Of a stretch of 64,000 bases of DNA, positions 24,506 through 34,106 are shown in pieces. The translations under genes and the position numbers were made by a program. Origin of the DNA: Methylobacteriaceae bacterium (GTDB lineage Bacteria; Pseudomonadota; Alphaproteobacteria; Rhizobiales; Beijerinckiaceae); assembly GCA_020638135.1 (NCBI GenBank), contig JACKJE010000006.1, forward strand, positions 77,024-141,023, in the 5' to 3' direction. Below the pieces are notes generated by a model. The model was not told where the DNA came from and did no database searches. It saw only the letters and a program-made list of their open reading frames with translations. How positions within the stretch are numbered: the stretch's first letter is position 1; every line of letters begins with the position of its first letter.

Positions 24506-26773
24506 CTACAGCTGCACGCCGCGTGCTTCGGCGAAGGCGCGCAATTGCTCGCGCAGCGGCTGGCGGTCGTCGCCCTGGTCGATCATGGGCGCCAGGAATT
24601 CCCGAGTTTCATTGAGATTGGCGCTGAGCAGCGTCGCCTTGACCGGGCCGATCGAGGCCGCCGACATGGAGAGCGAGCGATAGCCGATGGCGGCCAGCGC
24701 CAGCGCGTCGAGCGGCTTGCCGCCCATTTCGCCGCAGAGCGTGACCGGCGTTCCTGTCAGGGCGCCGGCCTCGGCGATAGCGCGCAGGGCGCGCAACGCC
24801 GGCGGCGACAGCGGATCAAAGCGCGACGCGACGCGCTTGTTGTCGCGGTCGGCGGCGAAAAGGTACTGGATCAGGTCGTTCGATCCGACCGACAGAAAGT
24901 CGGCGCGCGCACAGATCGCGCCGAGCTCCCACAGCAGCGAGGGCACTTCCACCATCACGCCGAGCTTGAGCGGTTCGGGCGTCACATAGCCGTGCTTCCT
25001 GAGCCAGGAGAGCTCGTGCATGGCGACTTCGCGTGCGGCCTCGAATTCCTTGATGGTCGCCACCATCGGGAACATGATGCGCAATTCGCGGCCGGCGCCG
25101 GCCTTCAGCATGGCGCGCAATTGCTGGCGCAGCAGGCCCGGCCGGTCGAGGCCGATTCGGATCGCGCGCCAGCCGAGCGCGGGATTTTCCTCCTCCACCT
25201 TCGCCATGTAGGGCAGGACCTTGTCCGAGCCGATGTCGAGCGTGCGGAAGGTGACAGGGTGGTCGGGCACGGCTTCCAGCACGGCGCGGTAGAGCGCCTC
25301 CTGCTCGCCGGCGCGGGGGAAGCGCGCGGCCAGCATGAATTGCAGCTCGGTGCGGAACAGGCCGATCGATTCGGCGCCGGTTTCGGCGAAATGCCGGGTG
25401 TCGATGATCAGGCCGGCGTTCATGTGCAGCTTGATCTGCACGCCGTCCTTCGTCACGGCGGGCACGTCGCGCAGCTTGACGTACTGCTCCTGTCGGCGGG
25501 CGCGCAGCCGCGCTTTCTCGGCATAGGCGGCCTCGACGTCGGGTCCGGGCCGCACCTGGACGTCGCCAGTCGAGCCGTCGACGATCAGCGCGTCGCCGGT
25601 CTCCACGAAATCGGTGATGTTGGCGACGTCGCCGACGGCGGGAATGCCGATGGCGCGCGCGACGATCGCGACGTGGCTGGAGGCGCCGCCCTGTTCGAGC
25701 ACCAGGCCGCGCAGCTTGTTGCGCGGATAGTCGAGCAGCGCCGCCGGGCCCATCGAGCGAGCGACCAGAATGGCGTTGTCGGGCAGGATTTCGCGCGCCA
25801 CGACATAATCGGCGCCGGTCAGCCGGTGCAGCAGGCGGTTGGCGAGATCGTCGAGATCGTGCAGGCGCTCGCGCAGGTAAGGATCGGTCTGGCGCTGCAG
25901 CCGCGCGCGGGCGTCGTTCTGTACGCGCTCGACGGCGGCTTCCGCCGTCACGCCGGTCTGGATCGCTTCCGTCAAACGACGCATCCAGCCGCGATCGTTG
26001 GCGAAGACGCGCACCGTCTCCAGAACGTCGCGATGTTCGCCCGCGCCAAGCCGGTCGCCGCGCGCGATCAGCATGTCGATCTCGTCGCGCAGGCCCTGCA
26101 CGGCGTCTTCGAGACGGCGGCTCTCGGTCTGGGCGTCTTCAGCGATGATCTGCTTGATGACGACGCGCGGCTCGTGCAGCACGACATGGCCGAGGCCGAT
26201 GCCGTCGGCGATCGCGGAGCCCCGCACCGCGAGCGGGCGCCTGAGCGCTGTCTCGTCGCCGGGCAGGGCGATCGCCTGCAATTCGCCGGATGCGATCATC
26301 TCGGCGAGCAGCATGGCGGTCGTCTGGAGGGCCTCGACCTCTTCGTCGGTGTAGATGCGGCGGGCGCGGTTCTGGACGACGAGGACGCCGAGCGTATTGC
26401 CGCCGCGCAGGACGGGCACGCCCAGGAACGAATGGTAGATCTCTTCGCCCGTCTCCGGCTTGTAGGAGAAGGCGGGATGCGACTGGGCGTCGGCCAGCGC
26501 CAGCGGCTCGGCCGAGGTCGCGATCAGGCCGACCAGGCCTTCGCCCGCGCGCATGGTGGTCAGATGCACGGCTTCGCGGTTCAGACCTTCGGTCGCATAG
26601 AGTTCGAGCCGGTTGTCGGCGCGCAGGACATAGACCGAGCAGACCTCGGCGACCATGTTGGCGGCGATATGGATCACGATCTTGTCGAGCCGCGCCTGCG
26701 GGCTCACCGGCTCCGCCATGACTTCGCGGAGCCGGCGCAGCAGAAGGCGAGGTCCGCCGAGTGCGCTGCGCAT
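24506..26773 (-). CDS. ptsP: nitrogen-PTS enzyme I (PEP-protein phosphotransferase)
   Basis: 755 residues from ATG 26773. An N-terminal GAF domain (about 20-165) is followed by the enzyme I parts: a PEP-utiliser N-terminal region, the phosphohistidine loop GGASSHVAIVARAIG with His367, and the PEP-binding barrel with MFPMVATIKEFE, SVGSNDLIQY and TLCGEMGGKP. It passes phosphate from PEP to NPr and EIIANtr in a regulatory relay; the GAF domain usually senses glutamine or other small molecules. It lies between lysC and prfA on the same strand, as in many relatives. Confidence 0.96.
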   Translation of the reverse strand: MRSALGGPRLLLRRLREVMAEPVSPQARLDKIVIHIAANMVAEVCSVYVLRADNRLELYATEGLNREAVHLTTMRAGEGLVGLIATSAEPLALADAQSHPAFSYKPETGEEIYHSFLGVPVLRGGNTLGVLVVQNRARRIYTDEEVEALQTTAMLLAEMIASGELQAIALPGDETALRRPLAVRGSAIADGIGLGHVVLHEPRVVIKQIIAEDAQTESRRLEDAVQGLRDEIDMLIARGDRLGAGEHRDVLETVRVFANDRGWMRRLTEAIQTGVTAEAAVERVQNDARARLQRQTDPYLRERLHDLDDLANRLLHRLTGADYVVAREILPDNAILVARSMGPAALLDYPRNKLRGLVLEQGGASSHVAIVARAIGIPAVGDVANITDFVETGDALIVDGSTGDVQVRPGPDVEAAYAEKARLRARRQEQYVKLRDVPAVTKDGVQIKLHMNAGLIIDTRHFAETGAESIGLFRTELQFMLAARFPRAGEQEALYRAVLEAVPDHPVTFRTLDIGSDKVLPYMAKVEEENPALGWRAIRIGLDRPGLLRQQLRAMLKAGAGRELRIMFPMVATIKEFEAAREVAMHELSWLRKHGYVTPEPLKLGVMVEVPSLLWELGAICARADFLSVGSNDLIQYLFAADRDNKRVASRFDPLSPPALRALRAIAEAGALTGTPVTLCGEMGGKPLDALALAAIGYRSLSMSAASIGPVKATLLSANLNETREFLAPMIDQGDDRQPLREQLRAFAEARGVQL

Positions 26774-26937
26774 CGTGTCGTGTCCAGTTCGGGCGGGCGC
26801 CCGGCGAAAATCCGGCGAGCCTGAACCCCGGCCGCATTCAGCGTTCCCTTGCAGGAAACGGGCCGGACGCGGCAGTCAGGGCGACTCGTCAGGCCACATG
26901 TTTACGCGATAACGGCGGGCCAAGCGAGGCGGGCGGG

Positions 26938-28191
26938 TCAGGCCTTGTCGAGGCCATAGAGCGAATGGAGCGTGCGCACGGCAAGCTCGGTATAGGCCGT
27001 GTCGATCAGCACCGAGAACTTGATCTCGGACGTGGTGATCGCCCTGATATTGATGCCTTTTTCCGACAGGGCCTTGAAGGCGCGAGCGGCGACGCCGGCG
27101 TGGCTGCGCATGCCGATGCCGATGGCCGAGACCTTGACCACGTCGGTCGCGCCGGCGATCGAGGCGAAGCCGACCTGGTCGCGCGCCTTTTCCAGCACGG
27201 CGCGGGCGCGCTCATAGTCGGCGGCCGGCACGGTGAAGGTGATGTCGGTCGTCGCCTGATCGTCCGAGACGACCTGGATGATCATGTCGACGTTGATGTT
27301 GGCGTCGGCCAGCGGCACGAAGATCGCCGCCGCCACGCCCGGCTTGTCGGCCACGCGCCGCAGCGTGATCTGCGCCTCGTCGCGGGAAAAGGCGATGCCG
27401 GTGACAACCTGGGCTTCCATAATGTCCTCCTCGGCGCAGATCAGCGTGCCGGACTGGGGATTGGCGGGATCGTCGAAGGACGAGCGCACATAGGTCGGCA
27501 CCTTGTGCACCATGGCGACCTCGACGGATCGAACTTGCAGGACCTTGGCGCCGAGCGAGGCCATTTCCAGCATTTCCTCGAAGGCGACCTTGTCGAGACG
27601 CCTGGCCTTCGGGACGATGCGCGGATCGGTCGTGTAGACGCCGTCGACATCGGTGTAGATGTCGCAGCGCGCAGCGCCGATCGCCGCCGCGAGCGCCACC
27701 GCGCTCGTGTCCGAGCCGCCACGCCCGAGGGTGGCGATGCGGCCGGTTGGCTGGTGCATGCCCTGGAAGCCGGCGACGACGGCGACTTCGTCGCGCTCGG
27801 TGAAATGCTGGATGATCTTGGAGCCGTCGATGCCCTCGATGCGCGCCGAGCCATGCGCGCCGTCGGTCAGGATCGGGATCTGCCAGCCCTGCCACGAACG
27901 GGCCTGAATGCCCATGCCCTGCAGCACGATGGCCAGCAGGCCCGAGGTCACCTGCTCGCCGGAGGCGACGACCGCATCATATTCGCGGGCGTCGTGCAGG
28001 GCTGCCGCCTCCTTGCACCAGGCGACCAGTTCGTTGGTCTTGCCGGACATGGCGGAGACGACGACGGCGACGTGGTAGCCGGCCTCGACCTCGCGCTGCA
28101 CGTGGCGGGCGACGTTGCGGATGCGCTCGACATTGGCGACCGAAGTGCCGCCGAACTTCATGACGAGACGGGGTTTTGCCTGACCGGACAT
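26938..28191 (-). CDS. lysC: aspartate kinase
   Basis: 417 residues from ATG 28191 (MSGQAKPRLVMKFGGTSV); the extra upstream frame is unlikely. Catalyses the first step to lysine, threonine and methionine. Kinase domain (KFGGTSVANVERI, GFQGMH, LGRGGSDTSAVALA, TDVDGVYTTDPRI) followed by two ACT domains (AQITLRRVADKPGVAAAIF and VVKVSAIGIGMRSHAGVA), the usual site of feedback inhibition. It precedes ptsP with a 164-base gap and is divergent from ubiG. Confidence 0.96.
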   Translation of the reverse strand: MSGQAKPRLVMKFGGTSVANVERIRNVARHVQREVEAGYHVAVVVSAMSGKTNELVAWCKEAAALHDAREYDAVVASGEQVTSGLLAIVLQGMGIQARSWQGWQIPILTDGAHGSARIEGIDGSKIIQHFTERDEVAVVAGFQGMHQPTGRIATLGRGGSDTSAVALAAAIGAARCDIYTDVDGVYTTDPRIVPKARRLDKVAFEEMLEMASLGAKVLQVRSVEVAMVHKVPTYVRSSFDDPANPQSGTLICAEEDIMEAQVVTGIAFSRDEAQITLRRVADKPGVAAAIFVPLADANINVDMIIQVVSDDQATTDITFTVPAADYERARAVLEKARDQVGFASIAGATDVVKVSAIGIGMRSHAGVAARAFKALSEKGINIRAITTSEIKFSVLIDTAYTELAVRTLHSLYGLDKA

Positions 28192-28336
28192 GACGCTCCG
28201 AAGGGTTTGCCGACCTTGCGAAGCTTTGACGCGGAATGCCTGTCTCGCGCCCTGTCCGAAGGCGGCGTATACATACGGCCTCATTGGCGCCTGTCAATCG
28301 CGCAGGCCGCGGCATGAAGACCTAGGGAATCCAAGC

Positions 28337-29122
28337 ATGGCGAAGGCCGCCACCAAACCCCGCGCGCCCAAGGAAGCGCCCCGCAGCGCGAGCGTCGATC
28401 CCGCCGATGTCGCCCGCTTCAATGCGCTCGGCGAGGAATGGTGGGACCTGTGGGGCCCGATGCGGGCGCTGCACAAGCTGAACCCGACGCGGGTTGAATA
28501 TGTCCGCGACATTCTGGTCGATGAAATCTGTGCGAAGCCGCAGGAAAATACAGACAAACCGCTCGCCGGTCTCCGCCTGCTCGACATCGGCTGCGGCGCG
28601 GGCATCCTCTCCGAGCCGCTGGCGGCTCTGGGCGCCGAAATGACTTCTGTCGATCCGGCGCCCATGAACATAGAAGTAGCGAAGGCCCATGCGGCGAAGT
28701 CGGGTCTTGCGATCGACTATCGCGCCATGACTGCGGAAGAACTGGCCGCGACCGGCGCGCAATATGACGCCGTCCTCATTATGGAAGTGGTCGAGCATGT
28801 CGCAGACCGCCCCGCCTTCATCGCGACCGCCGCCAGCCTTGTGCGGCCCGGCGGCTTCCTGTTCGCGGCGACACTCAACCGGACGCTCAAATCCTACGCG
28901 CTCGCCATCGTCGGCGCCGAATATATCCTGCGCTGGGTCAAGCCCGGCACGCACAATTGGGAGCAGTTCGTGACGCCGCAGGAACTTGCGACCGATTTTC
29001 GGGCGGCGGGACTCGAGATTTTCGACCGCACGGGCGTGGTCTATCACCCGATCTTCGACGAGTGGCGGAGGTCCGAGGATTGCAGCATCAACTACATGAT
29101 GGCGGCGCAGAAGCCGGATTAG
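28337..29122 (+). CDS. ubiG: ubiquinone biosynthesis O-methyltransferase
   Basis: 261 residues from ATG 28337 (MAKAATKPRAPKEAP). It carries out both O-methylations of ubiquinone synthesis. UbiG landmarks: FNALGEEWWDLWGPMRALHKLNPTR, SAM motif LLDIGCGAGILSEPLAALGA, EVVEHVADRPAF and NRTLKSYALAIVGAEYILRW near the end, with the terminal INYMMAAQK. Divergent from lysC, a conserved alphaproteobacterial arrangement. Confidence 0.97.
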   Translation: MAKAATKPRAPKEAPRSASVDPADVARFNALGEEWWDLWGPMRALHKLNPTRVEYVRDILVDEICAKPQENTDKPLAGLRLLDIGCGAGILSEPLAALGAEMTSVDPAPMNIEVAKAHAAKSGLAIDYRAMTAEELAATGAQYDAVLIMEVVEHVADRPAFIATAASLVRPGGFLFAATLNRTLKSYALAIVGAEYILRWVKPGTHNWEQFVTPQELATDFRAAGLEIFDRTGVVYHPIFDEWRRSEDCSINYMMAAQKPD

Positions 29123-29184
29123 CGGGCCGATCGATCCGGCGGCTTCCCGATCGTGGCCACAATCGAACCTTCTAATGTTGCGCG

Positions 29185-29844
29185 ATGAGGGTTCTGCTGA
29201 TCGAGGATGACGCCATGCTGGGCGGCGCGCTCGAAACCGCGCTGGCCGGCGAGGGCTTGTCGGTCGACCGGGTTCGCGATGGCGCTCACGCCGAAGCGGC
29301 CTTGCGGGACGAGGGCTATTCGGTCGTCCTTCTCGATCTCGGCCTGCCGGATTTAGACGGTCTTGCGCTTCTCAAAACCGCCCGCGGCAGGGGGAGCGAC
29401 GCCCCCGTCCTCATCATTACCGCGCGGGACGCGCTCGACGACCGCGTCGCCGGGCTCGATCTCGGCGCCGATGACTATCTGGTCAAACCTTTCGAGACGC
29501 GGGAGCTTCTCGCGCGCATGCGCGCGCTCGTGCGTCGCCGCGCGGGGCGCGCGACCTCAATCCTGATAGCGGGGGCGACCGAACTCGATACGGAAAGCCA
29601 TGAATTGACGCATGCCGGACAGGCCGCTGTGCTGCCGGCCAGGGAATATGCCGTCATGCACGCTCTGATGGAGCGACCCGGGCGCATCCTCTCGCGGGCG
29701 CAGATCGAGGAGCGCATCTACGGCTGGGGCGAAGAAGTCGAAAGCAACGCCGTCGACGTGTTGATCCATTCCATCCGTCGAAAATTCGGCAAGAACGTCA
29801 TCCTCAACGTGCGCGGCGCGGGATGGATGGTCGCGAAGTCATGA
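29185..29844 (+). CDS. OmpR-family response regulator (QseB/TctD-like)
   Basis: 219 residues from ATG 29185. Receiver domain at about 1-115 with the acidic pair EDD, phospho-acceptor Asp51 in VVLLDLGLPDLDG, Thr in LIITARDA and Lys in DDYLVKPF. OmpR winged helix at about 125-217 ending NVRGAGWMVAKS. Its stop overlaps the histidine kinase start (ATGA), so the pair are made together. The downstream PepSY and membrane protein genes are likely outputs or accessory parts. Confidence 0.95.
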   Translation: MRVLLIEDDAMLGGALETALAGEGLSVDRVRDGAHAEAALRDEGYSVVLLDLGLPDLDGLALLKTARGRGSDAPVLIITARDALDDRVAGLDLGADDYLVKPFETRELLARMRALVRRRAGRATSILIAGATELDTESHELTHAGQAAVLPAREYAVMHALMERPGRILSRAQIEERIYGWGEEVESNAVDVLIHSIRRKFGKNVILNVRGAGWMVAKS

Positions 29845-31163
29845 ACCGGTCCCTGCGTCGCACCGCCCTTGCCTGGATGACCGGTCTGCTCACGGCGGTC
29901 GGGCTCGTCGCGATCCTCATCGCCTATTGGTATGCCCGCAGCGAGGCCGCGGAATTTCTCGATGGGCAATTGAGGCAGATTGCGCTGAACGTTGGGCCAG
30001 ACGTGCGACCCGCCAACGCGCCTGCGGGGCCTGACCGCGATCCGGAGGATCAGTTCGCGATCACGATCTGGGACAGCGCCGGGCGTATCGTCCATCAGTC
30101 GGGGCCGGAGGCGGCGATCCCCCGGCAGAGGCAGGCAGGGTTCGCGGACGTCCGCGCGGCCGGCGTGTTGTGGCGGGTCTATGTGGCGCGCAGCGACGAC
30201 CGCATTGTGCAGGTCGCCCAGCGCGACACGGTGCGGGCGGAGATCGCCAACAGCGCGGCGCTCGGCGCGGCTGCCCCGGTGCTCATCGTCATACCGCTGT
30301 CCTGGCTCGTGGTCGGCTGGGCACTCAACCGCGCCCTGCGCCCGCTAAGCGCGCTCTCGGACGAACTTGCCGCGCGCAGCGTGGCGGCGACGGAGCCGAT
30401 CGTTCTCGACAGCGTCCCCGCGGAAGTGGCGCCGCTCGTCGCGAGCATGAACGGGCTGATCGATCGCCTTCAAGCGGCGGTCGAGGCGCAAAAGCGCTTC
30501 GTCGCCGACGCCGCGCATGAATTGCGGACGCCGCTGGCGGCGATGCAGATCGAAGTCGACAATCTCCGGCCCGCCGCCGGCGCGGAATACGCGAACCGTG
30601 TCGTCGCGCTGGCGGCCAGCGTCAAACGCGCCAACGCGCTCGCCAACCGCTTGCTCGAACTCGCGCGGCTGGACGAACCAACGCCCGGACAGGGGCGGGT
30701 CCTCGATTTCAGCGCGCTCATCCTAGACTGCATCGCCACTTGCGCGCCGCTCGCCGAGCGGAAAGGCGTCGATCTCGGCGCGAATATTCGACCCGACATG
30801 CGTTTTCGAGGCGTCGAAAGCGAATTGCGGGCCTTGCTCGCCAATCTCATCGACAACGCCGTGCGCTACACACCGCGCGGCGGAAAGGTCGACGTGTTCC
30901 TGGGCCTTCGCGACGACAGGCTCGTCGCGGAGATCGTCGATACTGGTCCCGGCCTGCCGCCCGGTGCGGAAATGCGGATTTTCGACCGGTTCTATCGCGG
31001 CGCTTCAGGCAATGCGGAGGGAACAGGGCTCGGCCTCGCGATCGCGCGCCGCGTGGCCGAACGTCACGGCCTCGCCCTGACCGTCGAGAACCGGACGGAC
31101 GGCGTCCCGGGCGCGCTGGCGCGCGTCACGGCGCCGAAATCGATGCCGGGCGCGGCGAGCTAA
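29841..31163 (+). CDS. two-component sensor histidine kinase (QseC-like)
   Basis: 440 residues from ATG 29841, overlapping the regulator stop. Membrane segments near 12-34 and 148-170 flank a periplasmic part of about 110 residues. Then a HAMP-like linker (RALRPLSALSDELAARS), the phospho-His box FVADAAHELRTPLAAMQIE, and ATPase motifs NLIDNAVRYTP, DTGPGLP and GTGLGLAIARRVAERHG. It fits the QseC/TctE class. The ligand is unknown; the small PepSY protein encoded just downstream is secreted and could meet the sensor domain. Confidence 0.95.
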   Translation: MNRSLRRTALAWMTGLLTAVGLVAILIAYWYARSEAAEFLDGQLRQIALNVGPDVRPANAPAGPDRDPEDQFAITIWDSAGRIVHQSGPEAAIPRQRQAGFADVRAAGVLWRVYVARSDDRIVQVAQRDTVRAEIANSAALGAAAPVLIVIPLSWLVVGWALNRALRPLSALSDELAARSVAATEPIVLDSVPAEVAPLVASMNGLIDRLQAAVEAQKRFVADAAHELRTPLAAMQIEVDNLRPAAGAEYANRVVALAASVKRANALANRLLELARLDEPTPGQGRVLDFSALILDCIATCAPLAERKGVDLGANIRPDMRFRGVESELRALLANLIDNAVRYTPRGGKVDVFLGLRDDRLVAEIVDTGPGLPPGAEMRIFDRFYRGASGNAEGTGLGLAIARRVAERHGLALTVENRTDGVPGALARVTAPKSMPGAAS

Positions 31164-31258
31164 TTCGCTCCTCATTCTCCCGGCGCACCATCCCGCCATT
31201 CGACGCATTCGCGCGGGCGAGCCTCGCCAGCCAGAGACCGGGGCGCTTGGAGAGCCAC

Positions 31259-31573
31259 ATGGATATGAAACGACAGAACATCGGGATCGTCGCGATCGCC
31301 GCGCTGGCTGTCACGCTGGTTGCACCCGCGCTGGCCTACACGGGCCAGAAGCTGCGCGGCGAGGCCAAAATCGGCATGAAAGAGGCCCGCGCCATCGCCC
31401 TGAAGGCGCATGCGGGCAAGATCACGGATTCCGAACTCGAGCGCGAGCCCGGCGGCAGCGGGCTCAGATATTCCTTCGACATCGCGAACGGCCGCCACGT
31501 TCAGGAAGTCGGCGTCGACGCCGCGACCGGCGCGGTGCTCGAAAACAAGGCCGAAGGGCCCAATCCGGACTGA
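31259..31573 (+). CDS. secreted PepSY-domain protein
   Basis: 104 residues from ATG 31259 (MDMKRQNIGIVAIAALAVTLVAPALA, a signal peptide). One PepSY domain: IGMKEARAIALKAHAGKITDSELEREPGG, LRYSFDIANGRHVQEVGVDAATGAVL. Genes of this kind often sit beside QseBC-type systems. It lies 95 bases after the kinase and 68 before a membrane protein. Role inferred as a periplasmic modulator or stress output. Confidence 0.9.
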   Translation: MDMKRQNIGIVAIAALAVTLVAPALAYTGQKLRGEAKIGMKEARAIALKAHAGKITDSELEREPGGSGLRYSFDIANGRHVQEVGVDAATGAVLENKAEGPNPD

Positions 31574-31641
31574 GGTCCAACCCGCATTTCGGGCCGCTCC
31601 GCCATGCGGGGCGGCCATTCTGCGATCACGAGACGAGACCC

Positions 31642-32430
31642 ATGAACGAAGCAACCAAGGCCGCCCTGAGCAAGGTCCCGGAAGTCACGCTCGGCTTCTG
31701 GATCATCAAGATCATCGCCACGACGCTCGGCGAAACCGGCGGAGACGCCGTCACGATGAGCCTGCTGCACGCCGACAGGAATGCGAACAACGGCGGATAT
31801 CTGATCGGAACCGGCATATTCCTGGCGATCTTCGTCGCGGCCGTCGCCGCGCAGATCGCGACCAAGAAATTCAATTCGTGGATCTACTGGATCGCCATCG
31901 TCGCCTCGACCACGGTCGGTACGACCATGGCCGATTTCGCCGACCGGTCGCTCGGGATCGGCTACGCCGGCGGCTCGTCGCTCCTGCTCGCGCTGCTCGT
32001 GGCATCTCTCGCCATCTGGCGCTGGTCGGAGGGCACGGTCTCGGTCGATACGGTCGCGACGCCCCGCGTAGAGGCCTTCTACTGGGTGACGATCCTGTTT
32101 TCGCAGACGCTCGGAACGGCGCTCGGCGACTGGATGGCAGACACCAATGCGCTTGGATTCGGCGACGGGGCGCTCGTGTTCGCCGCCGCGATCGCCGTCG
32201 TCGCCGTGCTCTACTACCTGACCGACATCTCCCGCGTGCTCCTGTTCTGGGTCGCATTCATCCTGACGCGTCCGCTCGGCGCGACCGTCGGCGACCTCCT
32301 GGACAAGCCGCACGCGTCAGGAGGCCTTGGCCTGAGCCGGGTCTATGCAACTGCCGTACTGATCGTCTCGATGCTCGCGCTGATCGTCCTGCTGCCGCAG
32401 AGGCCCGGCCGGCATCCGGCCAACGGCTGA
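31642..32430 (+). CDS. COG4705-like membrane protein
   Basis: 262 residues from ATG 31642. About seven or eight hydrophobic segments. An internal duplication is plain: TLGFWIIKIIATTLGETGGDA in the first half and FYWVTILFSQTLGTALGDWMAD in the second, each followed by similar segments, and a third related motif TTVGTTMADFADR plus RPLGATVGDLLD. The repeated T-x-G-E/D pattern in membrane segments suggests a transport path with acidic residues. Family function unknown; the gene probably belongs to the two-component and PepSY group. Confidence 0.85.
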   Translation: MNEATKAALSKVPEVTLGFWIIKIIATTLGETGGDAVTMSLLHADRNANNGGYLIGTGIFLAIFVAAVAAQIATKKFNSWIYWIAIVASTTVGTTMADFADRSLGIGYAGGSSLLLALLVASLAIWRWSEGTVSVDTVATPRVEAFYWVTILFSQTLGTALGDWMADTNALGFGDGALVFAAAIAVVAVLYYLTDISRVLLFWVAFILTRPLGATVGDLLDKPHASGGLGLSRVYATAVLIVSMLALIVLLPQRPGRHPANG

Positions 32431-32488
32431 CGATGGGCGCACGCCCGGGGCGAAGGCTCGAAACGCGGCCTTCGCCAGCGACGCCAAG

Positions 32489-32947
32489 TCAATTCCGCTC
32501 GTCGGGCGAAGGCGGGATCGGCATGATTTCGACGCCGTCCTCGATCAGCGCGCGGGCTTCCTCGAAGCTCGCCTGGCCGCGGATCGGGCGGGCTTCGCTC
32601 TCGCCGTCGTGGATCTTGCGCGCTTCCTCGGGGAAGGCCGCGCCGACGTCGGTCGTCGCTTCCATGATCTTTTCACGCAATGCCCGCACCATCGCGCGGA
32701 CTTCGGCCATTTTCTCGTCGACCAGAACGACGTCCTGCGCGGGCTGGGCGGCCGGCGCAGGCGCCGGCGTCTCATCGCGGTCGCGGCGGGCGACGTTCGG
32801 CGCCATGATCTGTTTGGTCACGCGCGCCGAATTGCAATAGGGGCACGTCACGAAGCCGCGGCGCGCCTGTTCGTCATAGGCGCCGGCGCTGGCGAACCAG
32901 CTTTCGAATTCGTGGGCCTCGTCGCAGACGAGCGCGTAGCGGATCAT
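32489..32947 (-). CDS. DUF1178 protein
   Basis: 152 residues from ATG 32947. N-terminal part MIRYALVCDEAHEFESWFASAG with a zinc-ribbon-like CPYC, the defining pattern of DUF1178. The middle is Ala/Pro-rich, and the C-terminus is PEEARKIHDGESEARPIRGQAS. It starts three bases after the grxC stop, so probably co-transcribed. Function unknown. Confidence 0.92.
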   Translation of the reverse strand: MIRYALVCDEAHEFESWFASAGAYDEQARRGFVTCPYCNSARVTKQIMAPNVARRDRDETPAPAPAAQPAQDVVLVDEKMAEVRAMVRALREKIMEATTDVGAAFPEEARKIHDGESEARPIRGQASFEEARALIEDGVEIMPIPPSPDERN

Positions 32948-32949
32948 GG

Positions 32950-33207
32950 TCAGCCTGCCAGAAGACCGTCGAGCTTGCCGTCGGATTCGAGGTCGTAGAG
33001 ATCGTCGCAGCCGCCGACATGGGTCGCGCCGATGAAGATCTGCGGCACGGTGGTGCGCCCGCCCGCGCGCTCCGACATGGCGGCGCGGCCGGCGCGGTCG
33101 CCGTCGAGCGAGATTTCCTCGAAGTCAGCGCCCTTCTTGCGCAACAGGTCCTTCGCCGCATGGCAATAGGGGCACATGGAGGTCGTGTAGATCGTGATCG
33201 GTTGCAT
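32950..33207 (-). CDS. grxC: glutaredoxin 3
   Basis: 85 residues from ATG 33207. Redox centre CPYC near residue 12, cis-Pro motif TTVPQIFIG, and GGCDDLYDL. It reduces disulfides and mixed glutathione disulfides in the cytosol. The order comF-grxC-DUF1178 is common in alphaproteobacteria. Confidence 0.96.
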   Translation of the reverse strand: MQPITIYTTSMCPYCHAAKDLLRKKGADFEEISLDGDRAGRAAMSERAGGRTTVPQIFIGATHVGGCDDLYDLESDGKLDGLLAG

Positions 33208-33240
33208 GAGTGCTCCTTTTCGGGGCGCTTATATGGGATT

Positions 33241-34019
33241 TCATCCTCCCGTCACAACCCGCGCGAAAGTCAGGACATCCACGCGTTTTGCGCCGGCGCG
33301 CAGCAGAACGCGCGCTGCGGCGTTGGCGGTCGCGCCCGAGGTCATGACGTCGTCGACCAGCACGACCCGCTTGTCGAGTACGGCGAGCTTGCCGGCCTCG
33401 CTGACCCGGAACGCGCCCTGCAGATTGGTCGCGCGCTGCGTCCTCGACAGGCCGACCTGCGGCGCGGTCGGCTTGACGCGTTCGAGCGCGCGCATGGCGA
33501 CGGGCACGCCCGTTTCCTGCGAAACGGCGCGGGCGAGCAGGGCGGCCTGGTTGTGCTTGCGGCCGATCAGGCGCAGCCGGTGCATCGGCACGGGCGCGAG
33601 CAGGTCGGCGTCGTCGAGCAGTTCGGCGCCGGCGCGCGCCATCCAGCGGCCGATGGGCCGGGCGAGCTCCAGCCGGTCGTAATATTTCAGCCGATGCACC
33701 AGAAGGCGCGCCGGCCCGTCGTCGAAACGCACGACCGATCTCGCGCGCGAAAAGACCGGTGGGTTGGCGATCGCCTCGGGCGAGAGCAGGCCGGGCTGGC
33801 CAAGATCGACGTCGAAAGGCGTGCCGAGCCGGTCGCACCAGGGCTTTTCGATGAAGCGCATTTTCGTCCAGCAGTCCGCGCAGAGGCCGAAATGGCTGGA
33901 GGCGGCGCGCCGGCAGGCGATGCAGACCGGGGATAGACGATGTCGAGCGCGCGGGCCGCCGCTTTTCGCGCGACATGCGCGAGCGGCGCAAGGGCAGGAC
34001 GGAGCCGGTCGGCCAGCAT
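33241..34019 (-). pseudogene. comF: comF, frameshifted near its N-terminal zinc site
   Basis: The phosphoribosyltransferase part reads cleanly from 33861 to 33241 (PVPMHRLRLIGRKHNQAALLA, VVLVDDVMTSGATANAAARVL). The true N-terminus (MLADRLRPALAPLAHVARKA...ALDIVYP) is in another frame, starting at 34019. The frames meet at 33929-33932, where four G (C on the coding strand) are present; one more base would give VYPPVCIACRRAASSHFGLC and the expected four-Cys site. So one base is missing from a homopolymer: either a real mutation or a sequencing error. The product normally acts in DNA uptake or purine-linked steps, poorly understood outside competent species. Confidence 0.85.
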
Positions 34020-34106
34020 GACGCCAGCCTAAGCCCGGCCGACCGAAGCCGGCAAGGCTCCGGCAACGTTAATGACGCGTTAATGGGGCGCGCTAGTTTT
34101 CGCCCC

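Noticed and set aside
24545..26824. A 759-codon open frame antisense to ptsP
   Set aside because: It mirrors ptsP in a GC-rich genome with strong third-base GC bias; the translation has no domain and ptsP is unmistakable.
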